18,785 nt of DNA from Sphingobacteriaceae bacterium UBA2059 (GTDB taxonomy: Bacteria; Bacteroidota; Bacteroidia; Sphingobacteriales; Sphingobacteriaceae): assembly GCA_002332615.1 (NCBI GenBank), contig DDAL01000022.1, forward strand, positions 89,086-107,870, written 5' to 3'. The number at the start of each line of letters is the position of its first letter. The first letter of the stretch is position 1. The notes beneath the pieces were generated by a model. The model was not told the origin of the DNA. It searched no databases and saw only the letters and a list, made by a program, of their open reading frames with translations. The position numbers and the translations under genes are program-made. This document shows, one piece after another, positions 5,239-13,126 of the stretch.

Positions 5239-7626
5239 ATGAGTGTTAGGGAAATATCGGTTGATGAAGTGTGCTATCATTGTGGTAATGAGCTTACAAG
5301 CGAGGTTTATTCTCTGGATGATAAACAGTTTTGCTGTGCCGGCTGCAAGGGCGTTTATCAGGTTCTTTCACAAAATAATTTATGCAGTTATTATAACTAC
5401 AATGCGGCTCCCGGAAGTAAGCAGACGGCAATGTCTCATCATTTTGATTATCTGAACGAGCCGTCTGTTTTTTCTAAACTTATTGATTATACGGATGATG
5501 AGACCACGCTGGTAACGTTTTATATTCCGGCTATCCACTGTAGTTCCTGTTTGTGGCTTCTGGAGCATTTGTATAAGCTTAATCCGGGGGTGGTGCAGTC
5601 CAGGGTTGATTTTTTAAAGAAACAGGCTAGTTTTACGTTTAAACATAAGCTTATTTCTTTGAAAGAACTCGCCGAACTGCTGGTTTCTATAGGATACGAA
5701 CCGCTGATAAGCCTGCAGGATGTTGTTAAAGAGAAAAAGCATTCGGTAAACCGCGATCTGATAAGAAAAATTGCAGTAGCGGGTTTTTGCATGGGCAATG
5801 TGATGTTGTTTACCTTTCCCGAGTATCTGGGGCTTTCGTCCACTGAGCGCGAATTTCAGGTATTGTTCGGCTGGCTTAACCTGGCTTTTGGGGTGGTGGT
5901 TACCTTTTATTGCAGCAGCGATTTCTTTGTTTCGGCACTGGCCAGTATTAAAAGCAGAATGATTAACCTGGATGTTCCGCTGGCCATTATTGTGGCGGTA
6001 CTGTTTATACGCTCGGCTGTGGAAATTATTGGCGGTTACGGTCCCGGCTTTACTGATTCGCTGAGCGGACTGGTGTTCTTACTGCTGCTGGGCCGCTGGG
6101 TGAAACAGCGTACTTATAATCATATTTCCTTTAACCGCGACTACCGTTCGTATTTTCCGGTGGCGGTATCCCTTATCAAAGATGGGCTTGAGAAGCCGCT
6201 GCCAATTGGTGATATTAACGTGGGCGACCGTATCCTGATTCGTAACAATGAAATTGTTCCTGCCGACTCTATATTGATGAAAGGGGAGGGATACTTTGAC
6301 TTTAGTTTTGTTACGGGCGAGTCGCAGCCGGTGAATAAGGTTTTGGGCGAAATTATTTATGCGGGTGGCAGACAAATAGGAGGGGCCCTGGAAATGGAGG
6401 TGGTGAAGCCGGTATCGCAAAGTTATTTGACGCGCCTGTGGAACAATGAGAATTTTAGTGCTTCGGATGTTAAGATGAAGAACTTTAATGACACCCTGGC
6501 TCAGTATTTCAGTGCGGTTGTGCTGGTTATTGCTTTTGCTTCTTTTGGCACCTGGTATTATCTGGGCGATACACGCAAAGCCTGGGATGCTTTTTCGGCA
6601 GTTCTTATTATTGCCTGTCCCTGTGTGCTGGCTCTTAGTACTCCATTGACCCTGTCTATTGTGATTGGCTTGTTTGACAAAAATCATTTCTACTTAAAGA
6701 ATACCGATGTGGTGGAAATGCTGGCCAAGATCAATACGGTGGTGTTTGATAAAACAGGTACCATAACCAGTCCGGATGTAATGGATATAACTTTTTCGGG
6801 CAGCCTGAGCGGTTATGAGGAGTCTTTAGTGGGCTCGGCAGTGCGCAATTCGTCGCACCCGCTTAGCCGGGAGGTTGCCAAATGGCTTAAAGGGCGGCCT
6901 TTACTGATTATTGAGTCTTTCAGCGAACATATGGGTAAGGGTATCCTTGCCCGGGTAGATGGGCATGAAGTGAGGGTTGGCAGCGGTAGCTTTGTGAATG
7001 CGGCCGATGTGAACGAGGATTCTTCGGCGGTTTACATCAGCATTGATGGGGACTATAAGGGGTATTTCAAGCTAAGGCAACAGTGGAGGACTGATTTGAA
7101 GGGGTTGATAGGCCGCCTGGTTGATCGTTTTTCGCTTCACCTGATTTCGGGTGATAACGCGGGCGAAAAAACGGCTTTGAAGGGTATCTTTAATGACAGT
7201 ACGCCTATGCTGTTTAAGCAGAGCCCCCATGAAAAGCTGAATTATATTAAGGATCTTCAGTTGCATAATAACCGGGTGATGATGCTGGGCGACGGACTTA
7301 ATGATGCGGGGGCCTTGAAGCAGAGCGACCTGGGTGTTGCTATTACCGATAATGTAAATAATTTTACCCCGGGCTGTGATGCTATTCTTAAGGGCGATGC
7401 GCTTATTAAGCTGCCCAGGTTCATTCAGCATGCAAAGGATTCTTTGCAGAGCATACGCTGGAGTTTTGTTATTGCTTCTGTGTATAATCTGATAGGTATA
7501 TTTTTTGCTGTACAGGGCAGACTTGCCCCTTTGATGGCTGCTGTGCTCATGCCTCTTAGTACAATAACTATTGTTACTTTTACTAATATTATGAATCGCT
7601 TATACGCCCGAAGGAATAACTTATGA
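5239..7626 (+). CDS. ccoI: Copper-translocating P1B-type ATPase CcoI for cbb3 oxidase assembly
   Basis: This inner-membrane pump of 795 residues exports Cu(I) to supply the CuB centre of cytochrome cbb3 oxidase. The N-terminus has a cysteine-rich metal site (C12, C15, C32, C33, C36), followed by a heavy-metal-associated domain with the CSSC motif at C101-C104. P-type ATPase motifs follow in order: the actuator TGES at 359-362, the membrane CPC at C460-C462, the phosphorylation motif DKTGT with D504, the HP dipeptide at 540-541 of the nucleotide-binding domain, and GDGLND at 684-689. The length and the N-terminal zinc-finger-like part are those of the CcoI/FixI group rather than plain CopA. 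It overlaps ccoS by 4 bases (ATGA), so the two are co-translated. Confidence 0.95.
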   Translation: MSVREISVDEVCYHCGNELTSEVYSLDDKQFCCAGCKGVYQVLSQNNLCSYYNYNAAPGSKQTAMSHHFDYLNEPSVFSKLIDYTDDETTLVTFYIPAIHCSSCLWLLEHLYKLNPGVVQSRVDFLKKQASFTFKHKLISLKELAELLVSIGYEPLISLQDVVKEKKHSVNRDLIRKIAVAGFCMGNVMLFTFPEYLGLSSTEREFQVLFGWLNLAFGVVVTFYCSSDFFVSALASIKSRMINLDVPLAIIVAVLFIRSAVEIIGGYGPGFTDSLSGLVFLLLLGRWVKQRTYNHISFNRDYRSYFPVAVSLIKDGLEKPLPIGDINVGDRILIRNNEIVPADSILMKGEGYFDFSFVTGESQPVNKVLGEIIYAGGRQIGGALEMEVVKPVSQSYLTRLWNNENFSASDVKMKNFNDTLAQYFSAVVLVIAFASFGTWYYLGDTRKAWDAFSAVLIIACPCVLALSTPLTLSIVIGLFDKNHFYLKNTDVVEMLAKINTVVFDKTGTITSPDVMDITFSGSLSGYEESLVGSAVRNSSHPLSREVAKWLKGRPLLIIESFSEHMGKGILARVDGHEVRVGSGSFVNAADVNEDSSAVYISIDGDYKGYFKLRQQWRTDLKGLIGRLVDRFSLHLISGDNAGEKTALKGIFNDSTPMLFKQSPHEKLNYIKDLQLHNNRVMMLGDGLNDAGALKQSDLGVAITDNVNNFTPGCDAILKGDALIKLPRFIQHAKDSLQSIRWSFVIASVYNLIGIFFAVQGRLAPLMAAVLMPLSTITIVTFTNIMNRLYARRNNL

Positions 7627-7820
7627 AAATTCTATATTTCCTCATTGGTTGCAGTGTGCTTCTGGCTTCTATTTTTGTGGGAGCTTTCTTTTGGGCCAAT
7701 AAGAACGGGCAGCATGACGACATGCATTCGCCCGGTATGAGGATACTTTTTGAGGAGGAACCGCTGCCGGAAAACAAGGAGGAAACACCTGAAAAGCCTG
7801 CAAATGAGGACACTTGCTGA
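7623..7820 (+). CDS. ccoS: cbb3 oxidase assembly protein CcoS
   Basis: This 65-aa protein has one N-terminal membrane helix (about 3-26, ILYFLIGCSVLLASIFVGAFFW) and a short acidic tail. Its middle has the DDMHSPGMRILFEEE pattern of CcoS, including the conserved D-P-like segment after the helix. CcoS is needed to put heme and copper cofactors into subunit I. The start codon overlaps the ccoI stop (ATGA). The C-terminal part, rich in Pro, Glu and Lys, is low-complexity and probably disordered. Confidence 0.92.
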   Translation: MKILYFLIGCSVLLASIFVGAFFWANKNGQHDDMHSPGMRILFEEEPLPENKEETPEKPANEDTC

Positions 7821-7844
7821 TCTTTTTTTAAAAAAACAAAAATA

Positions 7845-7856
7845 TGACATTGGTCA
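7845..7856. promoter_or_regulatory. Candidate FNR/FixK-type box upstream of ccoNO
   Basis: TGAC-ATTG-GTCA is a perfect 4-4-4 dyad with the half-site spacing of FNR-family operators. It lies 84 bases before the ccoNO start, downstream of a T-run/A-run tract at 7823-7836. Promoter-like sequences follow at 7865-7872 (TATATTAG) and 7890-7897 (TACAATTG), each one mismatch from TAnnTTTG. The second lies 39.5 bases from the box centre, close to the spacing seen upstream of ccoI. Confidence 0.55.
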
Positions 7857-7889
7857 GATTTTTGTATATTAGCGCTCTGATTATAATAC

Positions 7890-7897
7890 TACAATTG
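7890..7897 (+). promoter_or_regulatory. Possible -7 promoter element of ccoNO
   Basis: TACAATTG differs from TAnnTTTG at one position. It would place the start of transcription about 37 bases before the ccoNO start codon and the FNR-like box about one and a half helical turns beyond the -33 region. An alternative is TATATTAG at 7865-7872. Neither is certain. Confidence 0.3.
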
Positions 7898-7940
7898 TTT
7901 TTTTTGATTTGAATACCATCAATACTTTCTTCATTAATTT

Positions 7941-10070
7941 ATGCAGCTAGAGAGATTTAATTATGACAACAAGATTGTCAGAGACTTTGGTATAGCTACC
8001 ATCGTATGGGGGATTATAGGGATGACCGTGGGGGTGTTAATAGCCTCCCAGCTTTTCTTTCCGGCCCTTAACTTTGCTACCCCGTATACTACCTTTGGTC
8101 GTATACGTCCTTTGCATACCAATGCGGTGATCTTTGCCTTTGTTGGTAATGCGATTTTTATGGGTATTTATTATTCGTTGCAACGCCTGCTTAAAGCAAG
8201 GATGTTTAGCGATGCATTGAGTTATATCCATTTCTGGGGCTGGCAGCTGATTATTGTGTCGGCTGTTATTACGCTGCCTCTGGGTCTTTCGACCACACAT
8301 GAGTATGCCGAACTTGAATGGCCTATAGATATTGCCATCACTATTATATGGGTGGTCTTTGGCGTGAACATGTTTGGTACTATCTTCAAAAGACGCGAAA
8401 GGCATATGTATGTGGCCATCTGGTTTTACATTGCCACGTTTGTTACGGTTGCCGTGTTGCATATTGTAAACTCTTTTGAAATTCCGGTTACTGCTTTTAA
8501 AAGTTTTTATCTGTATTCTGGCGTGCAGGATGCACTTGTACAGTGGTGGTACGGCCACAATGCTGTTGCTTTTATTCTTACTACTCCTTACCTGGGACTG
8601 ATGTATTACTATCTTCCTAAGATGGCTAACCGCCCGGTGTATTCTTATAAACTGAGTATCCTGCACTTTTGGACCTTGATATTCATTTATATATGGGCGG
8701 GACCTCACCACTTGCTGTATTCTTCTTTGCCTGATTGGGCACAGTCTGTTGGTACCGTGTTTTCTATTATGCTTATTGCTCCAAGCTGGGGTGGTATGAT
8801 CAATGGTTTGCTTACTCTGCGGGGCGCCTGGGACAAGGTGAGGGAAGATCCTTTGCTTAAGTTTATGGTGGTTGGTCTTACTGCTTACGGTATGGCTACC
8901 TTCGAGGGCCCTATGCTTTCTTTAAAGCAGATTAATGGTATTGCTCACTTTACCGACTGGATCGTGGCTCACGTACACGTGGGTGCGCTTGGCTGGAATG
9001 GCTTCTTGAGTTTTGCTATTCTCTACTGGATCATCCCGAGAATTTATAGAACTACCTTATACTCTAAAAAGGCAGCTAGTTTCCATTTCTGGATAGGTAC
9101 CCTGGGTATTTTATTTTATGCTATTCCTATGTATTGGGCCGGTTTTACTCAGGGCTTAATGTGGAAGCAGTTTACCGAAGAAGGTTTATTGAAGTATCCT
9201 AACTTCCTTGAAACTACGTTGAGTATTCTTCCGATGCACGCTTTGAGAGCAATTGGGGGTCTTTTGTACCTCACCGGTGCTATTGTAATGGGATGGAACC
9301 TGTACAAAACAATGAAGCAGGGGCAGCTGCAGGCTAATGAACCTGCTGAGGCTATGCCTCTGTCGCCGGATTATACTCCGGGCAAACAGGAAAGAGGCTT
9401 CCACAGATGGTTGGAGCGCAAGCCTATTCAATTCCTTGTTGCATCGCTGATTGCTATTTTAATAGGAGGTATGGTTGAAATGATGCCTACTTTCCTTATA
9501 TCATCCAATGTTCCTACTATTGCAAGTGTAAAGCCTTACACTCCGCTGGAAATGGAAGGGCGCGACTTGTATATGCGTGAGGGTTGTGTGAACTGCCATA
9601 CACAGATGGTTCGTCCGTTCCGCTCTGAAACTGAACGTTACGGCGAGTACAGTAAGGCGGGCGAGTTTGTGTATGACCACCCGTTCTTATGGGGTTCTAA
9701 ACGTACTGGTCCTGATTTGCATAGAGTGGGTGGCAAGTATTCAAATGCATGGCACTATAACCACATGTATGACCCTACGACCATGTCGCCTGGAAGTATT
9801 ATGCCTCCATATCCATGGTTGATCGAGTCTAAGCTGGATACTACCGATACCAGGAAGAAGATTTCTGCTCTTAGAAAAGTAGGGGTTCCTTATGAAGAAG
9901 ACTATGAGGAACTGGCCATTCGCGATCTGGATCGCCAGGCTAAGAAGATTGCCGATAACCTTGCTAAGGATAATATCAAGGTGCAGAGCGACAGAGAAAT
10001 TATTGCTCTTATAGCGTATTTGCAAAGACTTGGCACGGATATTAGGGCTACTAATAAAACAGAAAAATAG
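7941..10070 (+). CDS. ccoNO: Fused cbb3-type cytochrome c oxidase subunits I and II (CcoN-CcoO)
   Basis: One 709-aa chain carries the catalytic subunit (about 1-465) and the c-type cytochrome subunit (about 490-709). It reduces O2 to water with high affinity and pumps protons in the inner membrane. The CcoN part has the heme-copper oxidase helices with the expected histidines: H59 (heme b), H206 in WYGHNAVAF (CuB), H256-H257 in AGPHHLLYSS (CuB), and H344 and H346 in the AHVHVGALGWNG helix (hemes). The CcoO part has a membrane anchor at about 497-520, the heme c motif CVNCH (C549, C552, H553), the GPDLHRVGGKYSNAWHYNHM segment and the probable axial M621 in SPGSIMPPYPW. The fusion of the two subunits is typical of Bacteroidota. 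Confidence 0.97.
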   Translation: MQLERFNYDNKIVRDFGIATIVWGIIGMTVGVLIASQLFFPALNFATPYTTFGRIRPLHTNAVIFAFVGNAIFMGIYYSLQRLLKARMFSDALSYIHFWGWQLIIVSAVITLPLGLSTTHEYAELEWPIDIAITIIWVVFGVNMFGTIFKRRERHMYVAIWFYIATFVTVAVLHIVNSFEIPVTAFKSFYLYSGVQDALVQWWYGHNAVAFILTTPYLGLMYYYLPKMANRPVYSYKLSILHFWTLIFIYIWAGPHHLLYSSLPDWAQSVGTVFSIMLIAPSWGGMINGLLTLRGAWDKVREDPLLKFMVVGLTAYGMATFEGPMLSLKQINGIAHFTDWIVAHVHVGALGWNGFLSFAILYWIIPRIYRTTLYSKKAASFHFWIGTLGILFYAIPMYWAGFTQGLMWKQFTEEGLLKYPNFLETTLSILPMHALRAIGGLLYLTGAIVMGWNLYKTMKQGQLQANEPAEAMPLSPDYTPGKQERGFHRWLERKPIQFLVASLIAILIGGMVEMMPTFLISSNVPTIASVKPYTPLEMEGRDLYMREGCVNCHTQMVRPFRSETERYGEYSKAGEFVYDHPFLWGSKRTGPDLHRVGGKYSNAWHYNHMYDPTTMSPGSIMPPYPWLIESKLDTTDTRKKISALRKVGVPYEEDYEELAIRDLDRQAKKIADNLAKDNIKVQSDREIIALIAYLQRLGTDIRATNKTEK

Positions 10071-10075
10071 TTTAT

Positions 10076-10105
10076 AAGGAGCAGTTTGTGCTGCTCCTTC
10101 TTTTT
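10076..10105 (+). terminator. Terminator-like hairpin inside the oxidase operon, between ccoNO and ccoQ
   Basis: AAGGAGCAG (10076-10084) pairs perfectly with CTGCTCCTT (10091-10099) around a 6-base loop, followed by cttttt. It has the full form of an intrinsic terminator and lies 5 bases after the ccoNO stop and 20 before ccoQ. It may lower transcription of ccoQP relative to ccoNO, or protect the 3' end of a processed ccoNO message. Confidence 0.75.
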
Positions 10106-10125
10106 CACTCACTAAGTTTAATAAA

Positions 10126-10320
10126 ATGAGGCATTTGTTGAAAAACGTACAAGGAAGTGAGGTGTATTTGCTCATATCTTTAGGCATATTTATACTGTTC
10201 TTCATTGCTGTTATTGTAGTGCTTATTTTTATGCGAAAAGAGCATGTGAAACACATGAGTGAACTCCCATTAAATGATGATGATACCAACGATAACGACA
10301 CTTATGAAAAAAACTCTTAA
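10126..10320 (+). CDS. ccoQ: CcoQ/FixQ-like small membrane subunit of cbb3 oxidase
   Basis: The 64-aa product has one membrane helix (about 14-36, VYLLISLGIFILFFIAVIVV), followed by a basic turn (MRKEHVKHM) and an Asp/Asn-rich tail. Size, topology and position between ccoNO and ccoP fit CcoQ, which stabilises the oxidase complex. Sequence identity in this family is low, so the name rests mainly on context. The 3' end overlaps ccoP by 17 bases in another frame, suggesting translational coupling. Confidence 0.75.
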   Translation: MRHLLKNVQGSEVYLLISLGIFILFFIAVIVVLIFMRKEHVKHMSELPLNDDDTNDNDTYEKNS

Positions 10321-11191
10321 CCTGGTTGCTTTATTCGTGATCTGCATGGGACCTGCGTTTGCTCAGGAAGCTGCAGATAGTACTAGTGCTTTAACTGCTG
10401 CAGCTCCGGCTGTTTCAAATACGTCTACTCAGGTGGTCTATTTCCTTTTGGTTACCTTTGTTCTGCTTGCTGCAATTTTACTTTATTTGTCAATTGCTTT
10501 TTTGCGTGCCTTTAATTCTTTTGCTGCTGACCTTCAGGTTGGAATGGCCGGAGCGGACGGTACACAAGCGGCAGCTTACGCTCCCGAAAAAAGAACATTC
10601 CTTCAGCGCCTGCTGGGCTTAAAACCGTTGTCGCACGAAAAAGACATCATGCTTGAACATAAGTTCGACGATATAGCTGAACTCGATAACCCGATTCCCG
10701 GATGGTTTAACTGGCTGTTTTTTGCTACAATTGCCTTTGGAGTGTTCTATCTGATGAACTATCATATCTTTAAATGGAGCCCGCTTCAAAAGGGAGAATA
10801 CGTTGCCGAGCTAAAGCAGGCGGAAGCAGATAAACTTGCAAACCTGGGCAAAGCTGCCAATCTGATCGACGAGAATACGGTAAAGGAGGATACAGCTCCT
10901 GAGGTTATAAGCGCGGGCCAGAGTATTTTCACAACCAACTGCGTAGCTTGTCATGGCGATAAAGGCCAGGGTGGCGTAGGACCTAATCTTACTGATGAGT
11001 TTTGGCTGCACGGGGGTAAGGTGAGCGATATATTTAAAACTGTTAAGTATGGCGTTCCTGAAAAGGGAATGGTATCCTGGGAGAAAACATTGTCGCCTAA
11101 GCAAATATCTGACGTGTCTAATTATATCCTGTCTTTAAAGGGTACTAACCCTCCGGGTGCAAAGGCTCCTCAGGGTGAAAAAGAGGCTTAA
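10304..11191 (+). CDS. ccoP: cbb3-type oxidase subunit III CcoP, one heme c
   Basis: CcoP passes electrons to the catalytic subunit. The protein of about 295 residues begins MKKTLNLVALFVICMGPAFAQ, a signal-like first helix. A second membrane helix follows at about 43-68, then the conserved FixP N-terminal segment LDNPIPGWFNWLFF (about 127-140) leading into a third helix. A linker ends in a class I cytochrome c domain (about 200-282) with CVACH (C213, C216, H217) and the probable axial M256. Only one heme motif is present, whereas proteobacterial CcoP has two. I chose ATG 10304 instead of the upstream in-frame ATG at 10274 because it places the signal-like helix at the N-terminus. The upstream extension lies within ccoQ. 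Confidence 0.94.
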   Translation: MKKTLNLVALFVICMGPAFAQEAADSTSALTAAAPAVSNTSTQVVYFLLVTFVLLAAILLYLSIAFLRAFNSFAADLQVGMAGADGTQAAAYAPEKRTFLQRLLGLKPLSHEKDIMLEHKFDDIAELDNPIPGWFNWLFFATIAFGVFYLMNYHIFKWSPLQKGEYVAELKQAEADKLANLGKAANLIDENTVKEDTAPEVISAGQSIFTTNCVACHGDKGQGGVGPNLTDEFWLHGGKVSDIFKTVKYGVPEKGMVSWEKTLSPKQISDVSNYILSLKGTNPPGAKAPQGEKEA

Positions 11192-11232
11192 AGATTACAG
11201 AACTCTGTTATTGGTAGAATACTCAAAACGAT

Positions 11233-11240
11233 TATTTTTC
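11233..11240 (+). promoter_or_regulatory. Possible -7 promoter element of ccoG
   Basis: TATTTTTC differs from TAnnTTTG only in the last base and lies 35 bases before the ccoG start. A 12-base palindrome ACAGAACTCTGT (11197-11208) sits just upstream. Together they suggest that the ccoG-ccoH-SafE segment may have its own promoter, but the match is imperfect. Confidence 0.3.
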
Positions 11241-11275
11241 GTAAATTGTAGTATAAAAAACTAAGGAGTTTAACA

Positions 11276-12691
11276 ATGGCAGAAGCTTATTCATTCAGGG
11301 ATAGAGTGTCGACCGTTGAAGCCGATGGGCGTAAACGGAACTGGATGTATCCCAGATTTATTAAAGGAAAGCTGCATAAATATAGAAATATAGTAAGTAA
11401 CTTTCTGTTGATCCTATTTCTAACTGGCCCCTTCATTAAGGTGAACGGGGAACAGTTAATTTTACTAAATGTTCTGGAGCGTCGCTTTGCATTTTTCGGA
11501 CTGGTATTTAGTCCGCAGGACTTTTACCTGTTTGTACTGGGGATGCTCATTTTCATTATTTTTGTTGTCGTTTTTACCGTAATCTATGGTCGTGTATTTT
11601 GCGGCTGGGTATGCCCTCAGACCATCTTTATGGAAATGGTGTTCAGGCGTATTGAGCGCTGGATAGAGGGAGACGGCATTAAACAAAAGAAGTTTGATCA
11701 GTCTCCGATGACTGCGAATAAGTTCTTTAGAAAAACGCTTAAGCATTCGGTTTTTATTCTTATTTCTTTTATCATTTCTAATATCTTTTTGGCTTACGTT
11801 ATAAGCTCCGATAAGCTGTTTGAGATCATTCGCGAACCTATATCTCAGCATGTTACCGGTTTTATTGCCATCTGGGCATTTACGGGTGCTTTTTATCTCG
11901 TATTTGCACATGTACGGGAACTGGTATGTACCGTTGCCTGTCCTTATGGACGCTTACAGGGTGTACTGTTGGATGATGATTCTATGGTTGTAGCTTATGA
12001 CTATGTAAGAGGCGAACCCCGCGGTAAGCTTGTTAAGAATAAGAAAAGCGCGACTGAAGCTGCTGATGACAGGGCTGCCAAGGGTGACTGTATCGATTGT
12101 GGTCTTTGCGTTCAGGTTTGTCCGACAGGTATCGATATTCGTAACGGTACTCAGCTGGAATGCATTAATTGCACTATGTGTATTGATGCTTGTGACTCTG
12201 TAATGGACAAGATTGACAGGCCGCGAAGGCTCATAGGCTTTATGTCTGAAAATCAGATAAAACACCGTACACCGTTTAAAGCGGGTAAGCGTATCTATGG
12301 TTATGCAGCGGTGCTGGTTATTTTGATATCTGTTCTTGGCTTTCTGGTGCTCAGACGTACGGATATTGAGACGCGCGTTTTAAGGGCAGGAGGTACGATC
12401 TATCAAGTGAGAGAAGATGGAACAGTGAGCAACTTGTATAATGCAGAACTGGTGAATAAAACCAGCAAGCCTATTTCTTTCACTATCAAGCCTGAGGATC
12501 CGAATGTTAAGATCCAATACATCAGGAATGTTGACAGGCTCGACAGAGGTGCAAGTACTAAGATCACTTTCTTTGTAATACAGAAACAGTCGGATATTAA
12601 GAAGTACAAGTCTGATATAAGACTGAACATTATATCTGACGACAAAACATTAGAGCGGGTTAAAACTACATTTATAGCGCCTGCTAATTAA
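11276..12691 (+). CDS. ccoG: CcoG/FixG membrane iron-sulfur protein, probable Cu(II) reductase for oxidase assembly
   Basis: The 471-aa protein has membrane helices at about 40-60, 83-105, 155-175 and 195-212, and one more at about 340-360. Cysteine motifs occur as in the FixG/RdxA family: C109 and C113 in VFCGWVCPQ, C218 and C222 in VCTVACPYG, then two ferredoxin-type motifs CIDCGLCVQVCP (C272-C282) and CINCTMCIDACD (C296-C306). The C-terminal region after about 365 is an Ig-like periplasmic domain. CcoG reduces Cu(II) to Cu(I) for delivery with CcoI. An AAGGAG ribosome binding site at 11263-11268, 7 bases before the ATG, is unusually good for this genome. The ccoH start follows 9 bases after the stop. 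Confidence 0.95.
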   Translation: MAEAYSFRDRVSTVEADGRKRNWMYPRFIKGKLHKYRNIVSNFLLILFLTGPFIKVNGEQLILLNVLERRFAFFGLVFSPQDFYLFVLGMLIFIIFVVVFTVIYGRVFCGWVCPQTIFMEMVFRRIERWIEGDGIKQKKFDQSPMTANKFFRKTLKHSVFILISFIISNIFLAYVISSDKLFEIIREPISQHVTGFIAIWAFTGAFYLVFAHVRELVCTVACPYGRLQGVLLDDDSMVVAYDYVRGEPRGKLVKNKKSATEAADDRAAKGDCIDCGLCVQVCPTGIDIRNGTQLECINCTMCIDACDSVMDKIDRPRRLIGFMSENQIKHRTPFKAGKRIYGYAAVLVILISVLGFLVLRRTDIETRVLRAGGTIYQVREDGTVSNLYNAELVNKTSKPISFTIKPEDPNVKIQYIRNVDRLDRGASTKITFFVIQKQSDIKKYKSDIRLNIISDDKTLERVKTTFIAPAN

Positions 12692-12700
12692 CTGAAAAAT

Positions 12701-13126
12701 ATGAATTGGGGAGTAAAACTGATAATTGCAATGGCTCTGTTTATGGGCTTCGTAATTACCCTTGCTGTTAAGATGATCAATAGTGAAAAGGATGATCTTG
12801 TCGAAAAGAACTATTACGACAAAGGCATCAACTATGATGTGGATTATAACCGTAAGGCAAACGTACAAAAAGATAATGCAGTGCCTCAGTTAGAGGTGGA
12901 TGGCAATACACTTACGATTAACTTCGTGCGGCCGGCAGTGGGTGTGGTACACTTTAGGCACTCGAAAGATAAAGCTATGGACCGTGATGTTGACTTTAAC
13001 AGCGCAGAGAGACAGGACGTTAAACTGCCTCTTAATGATATAAAGAAGGGCTTTTGGAATATTGCGGTTGAATGGAAAAGTGACAATAAGGACTATTTGT
13101 ACCAAAAGGAGCTAAATATTAAATGA
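12701..13126 (+). CDS. ccoH: CcoH/FixH cbb3 oxidase assembly protein
   Basis: The 141-aa protein has one N-terminal membrane helix (about 4-25, starting GVKLIIAMALFMGFVITLAV), followed by the characteristic NYYDKGINYDVDYNRKAN segment and a compact beta-rich periplasmic domain. FixH is needed for assembly and stability of the cbb3 complex and interacts with its subunits. It sits directly after ccoG, as is usual for these genes, and its stop overlaps the start of the next gene (ATGA). Confidence 0.92.
   Translation: MNWGVKLIIAMALFMGFVITLAVKMINSEKDDLVEKNYYDKGINYDVDYNRKANVQKDNAVPQLEVDGNTLTINFVRPAVGVVHFRHSKDKAMDRDVDFNSAERQDVKLPLNDIKKGFWNIAVEWKSDNKDYLYQKELNIK

Noticed and set aside
6079..6687. 202-codon minus-strand reading frame inside ccoI
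   Set aside because: It is antisense to a well-conserved ATPase whose motifs are all present; the antisense translation has no domain features.
7823..7836. T-run/A-run tract after ccoS as a terminator
   Set aside because: TTTTTTTAAAAAAA is self-complementary but has no GC stem; it is more likely a bent-DNA or upstream promoter tract.
8037..8711. 224-codon minus-strand reading frame inside ccoNO
   Set aside because: It is the shadow of the oxidase gene; its composition (many His, Asn, Lys) reflects the complement of hydrophobic codons.
10274..10303. Upstream in-frame start for ccoP
   Set aside because: It would add ten residues ahead of a good signal-like N-terminus and would lie deeper inside ccoQ; ATG 10304 fits better.
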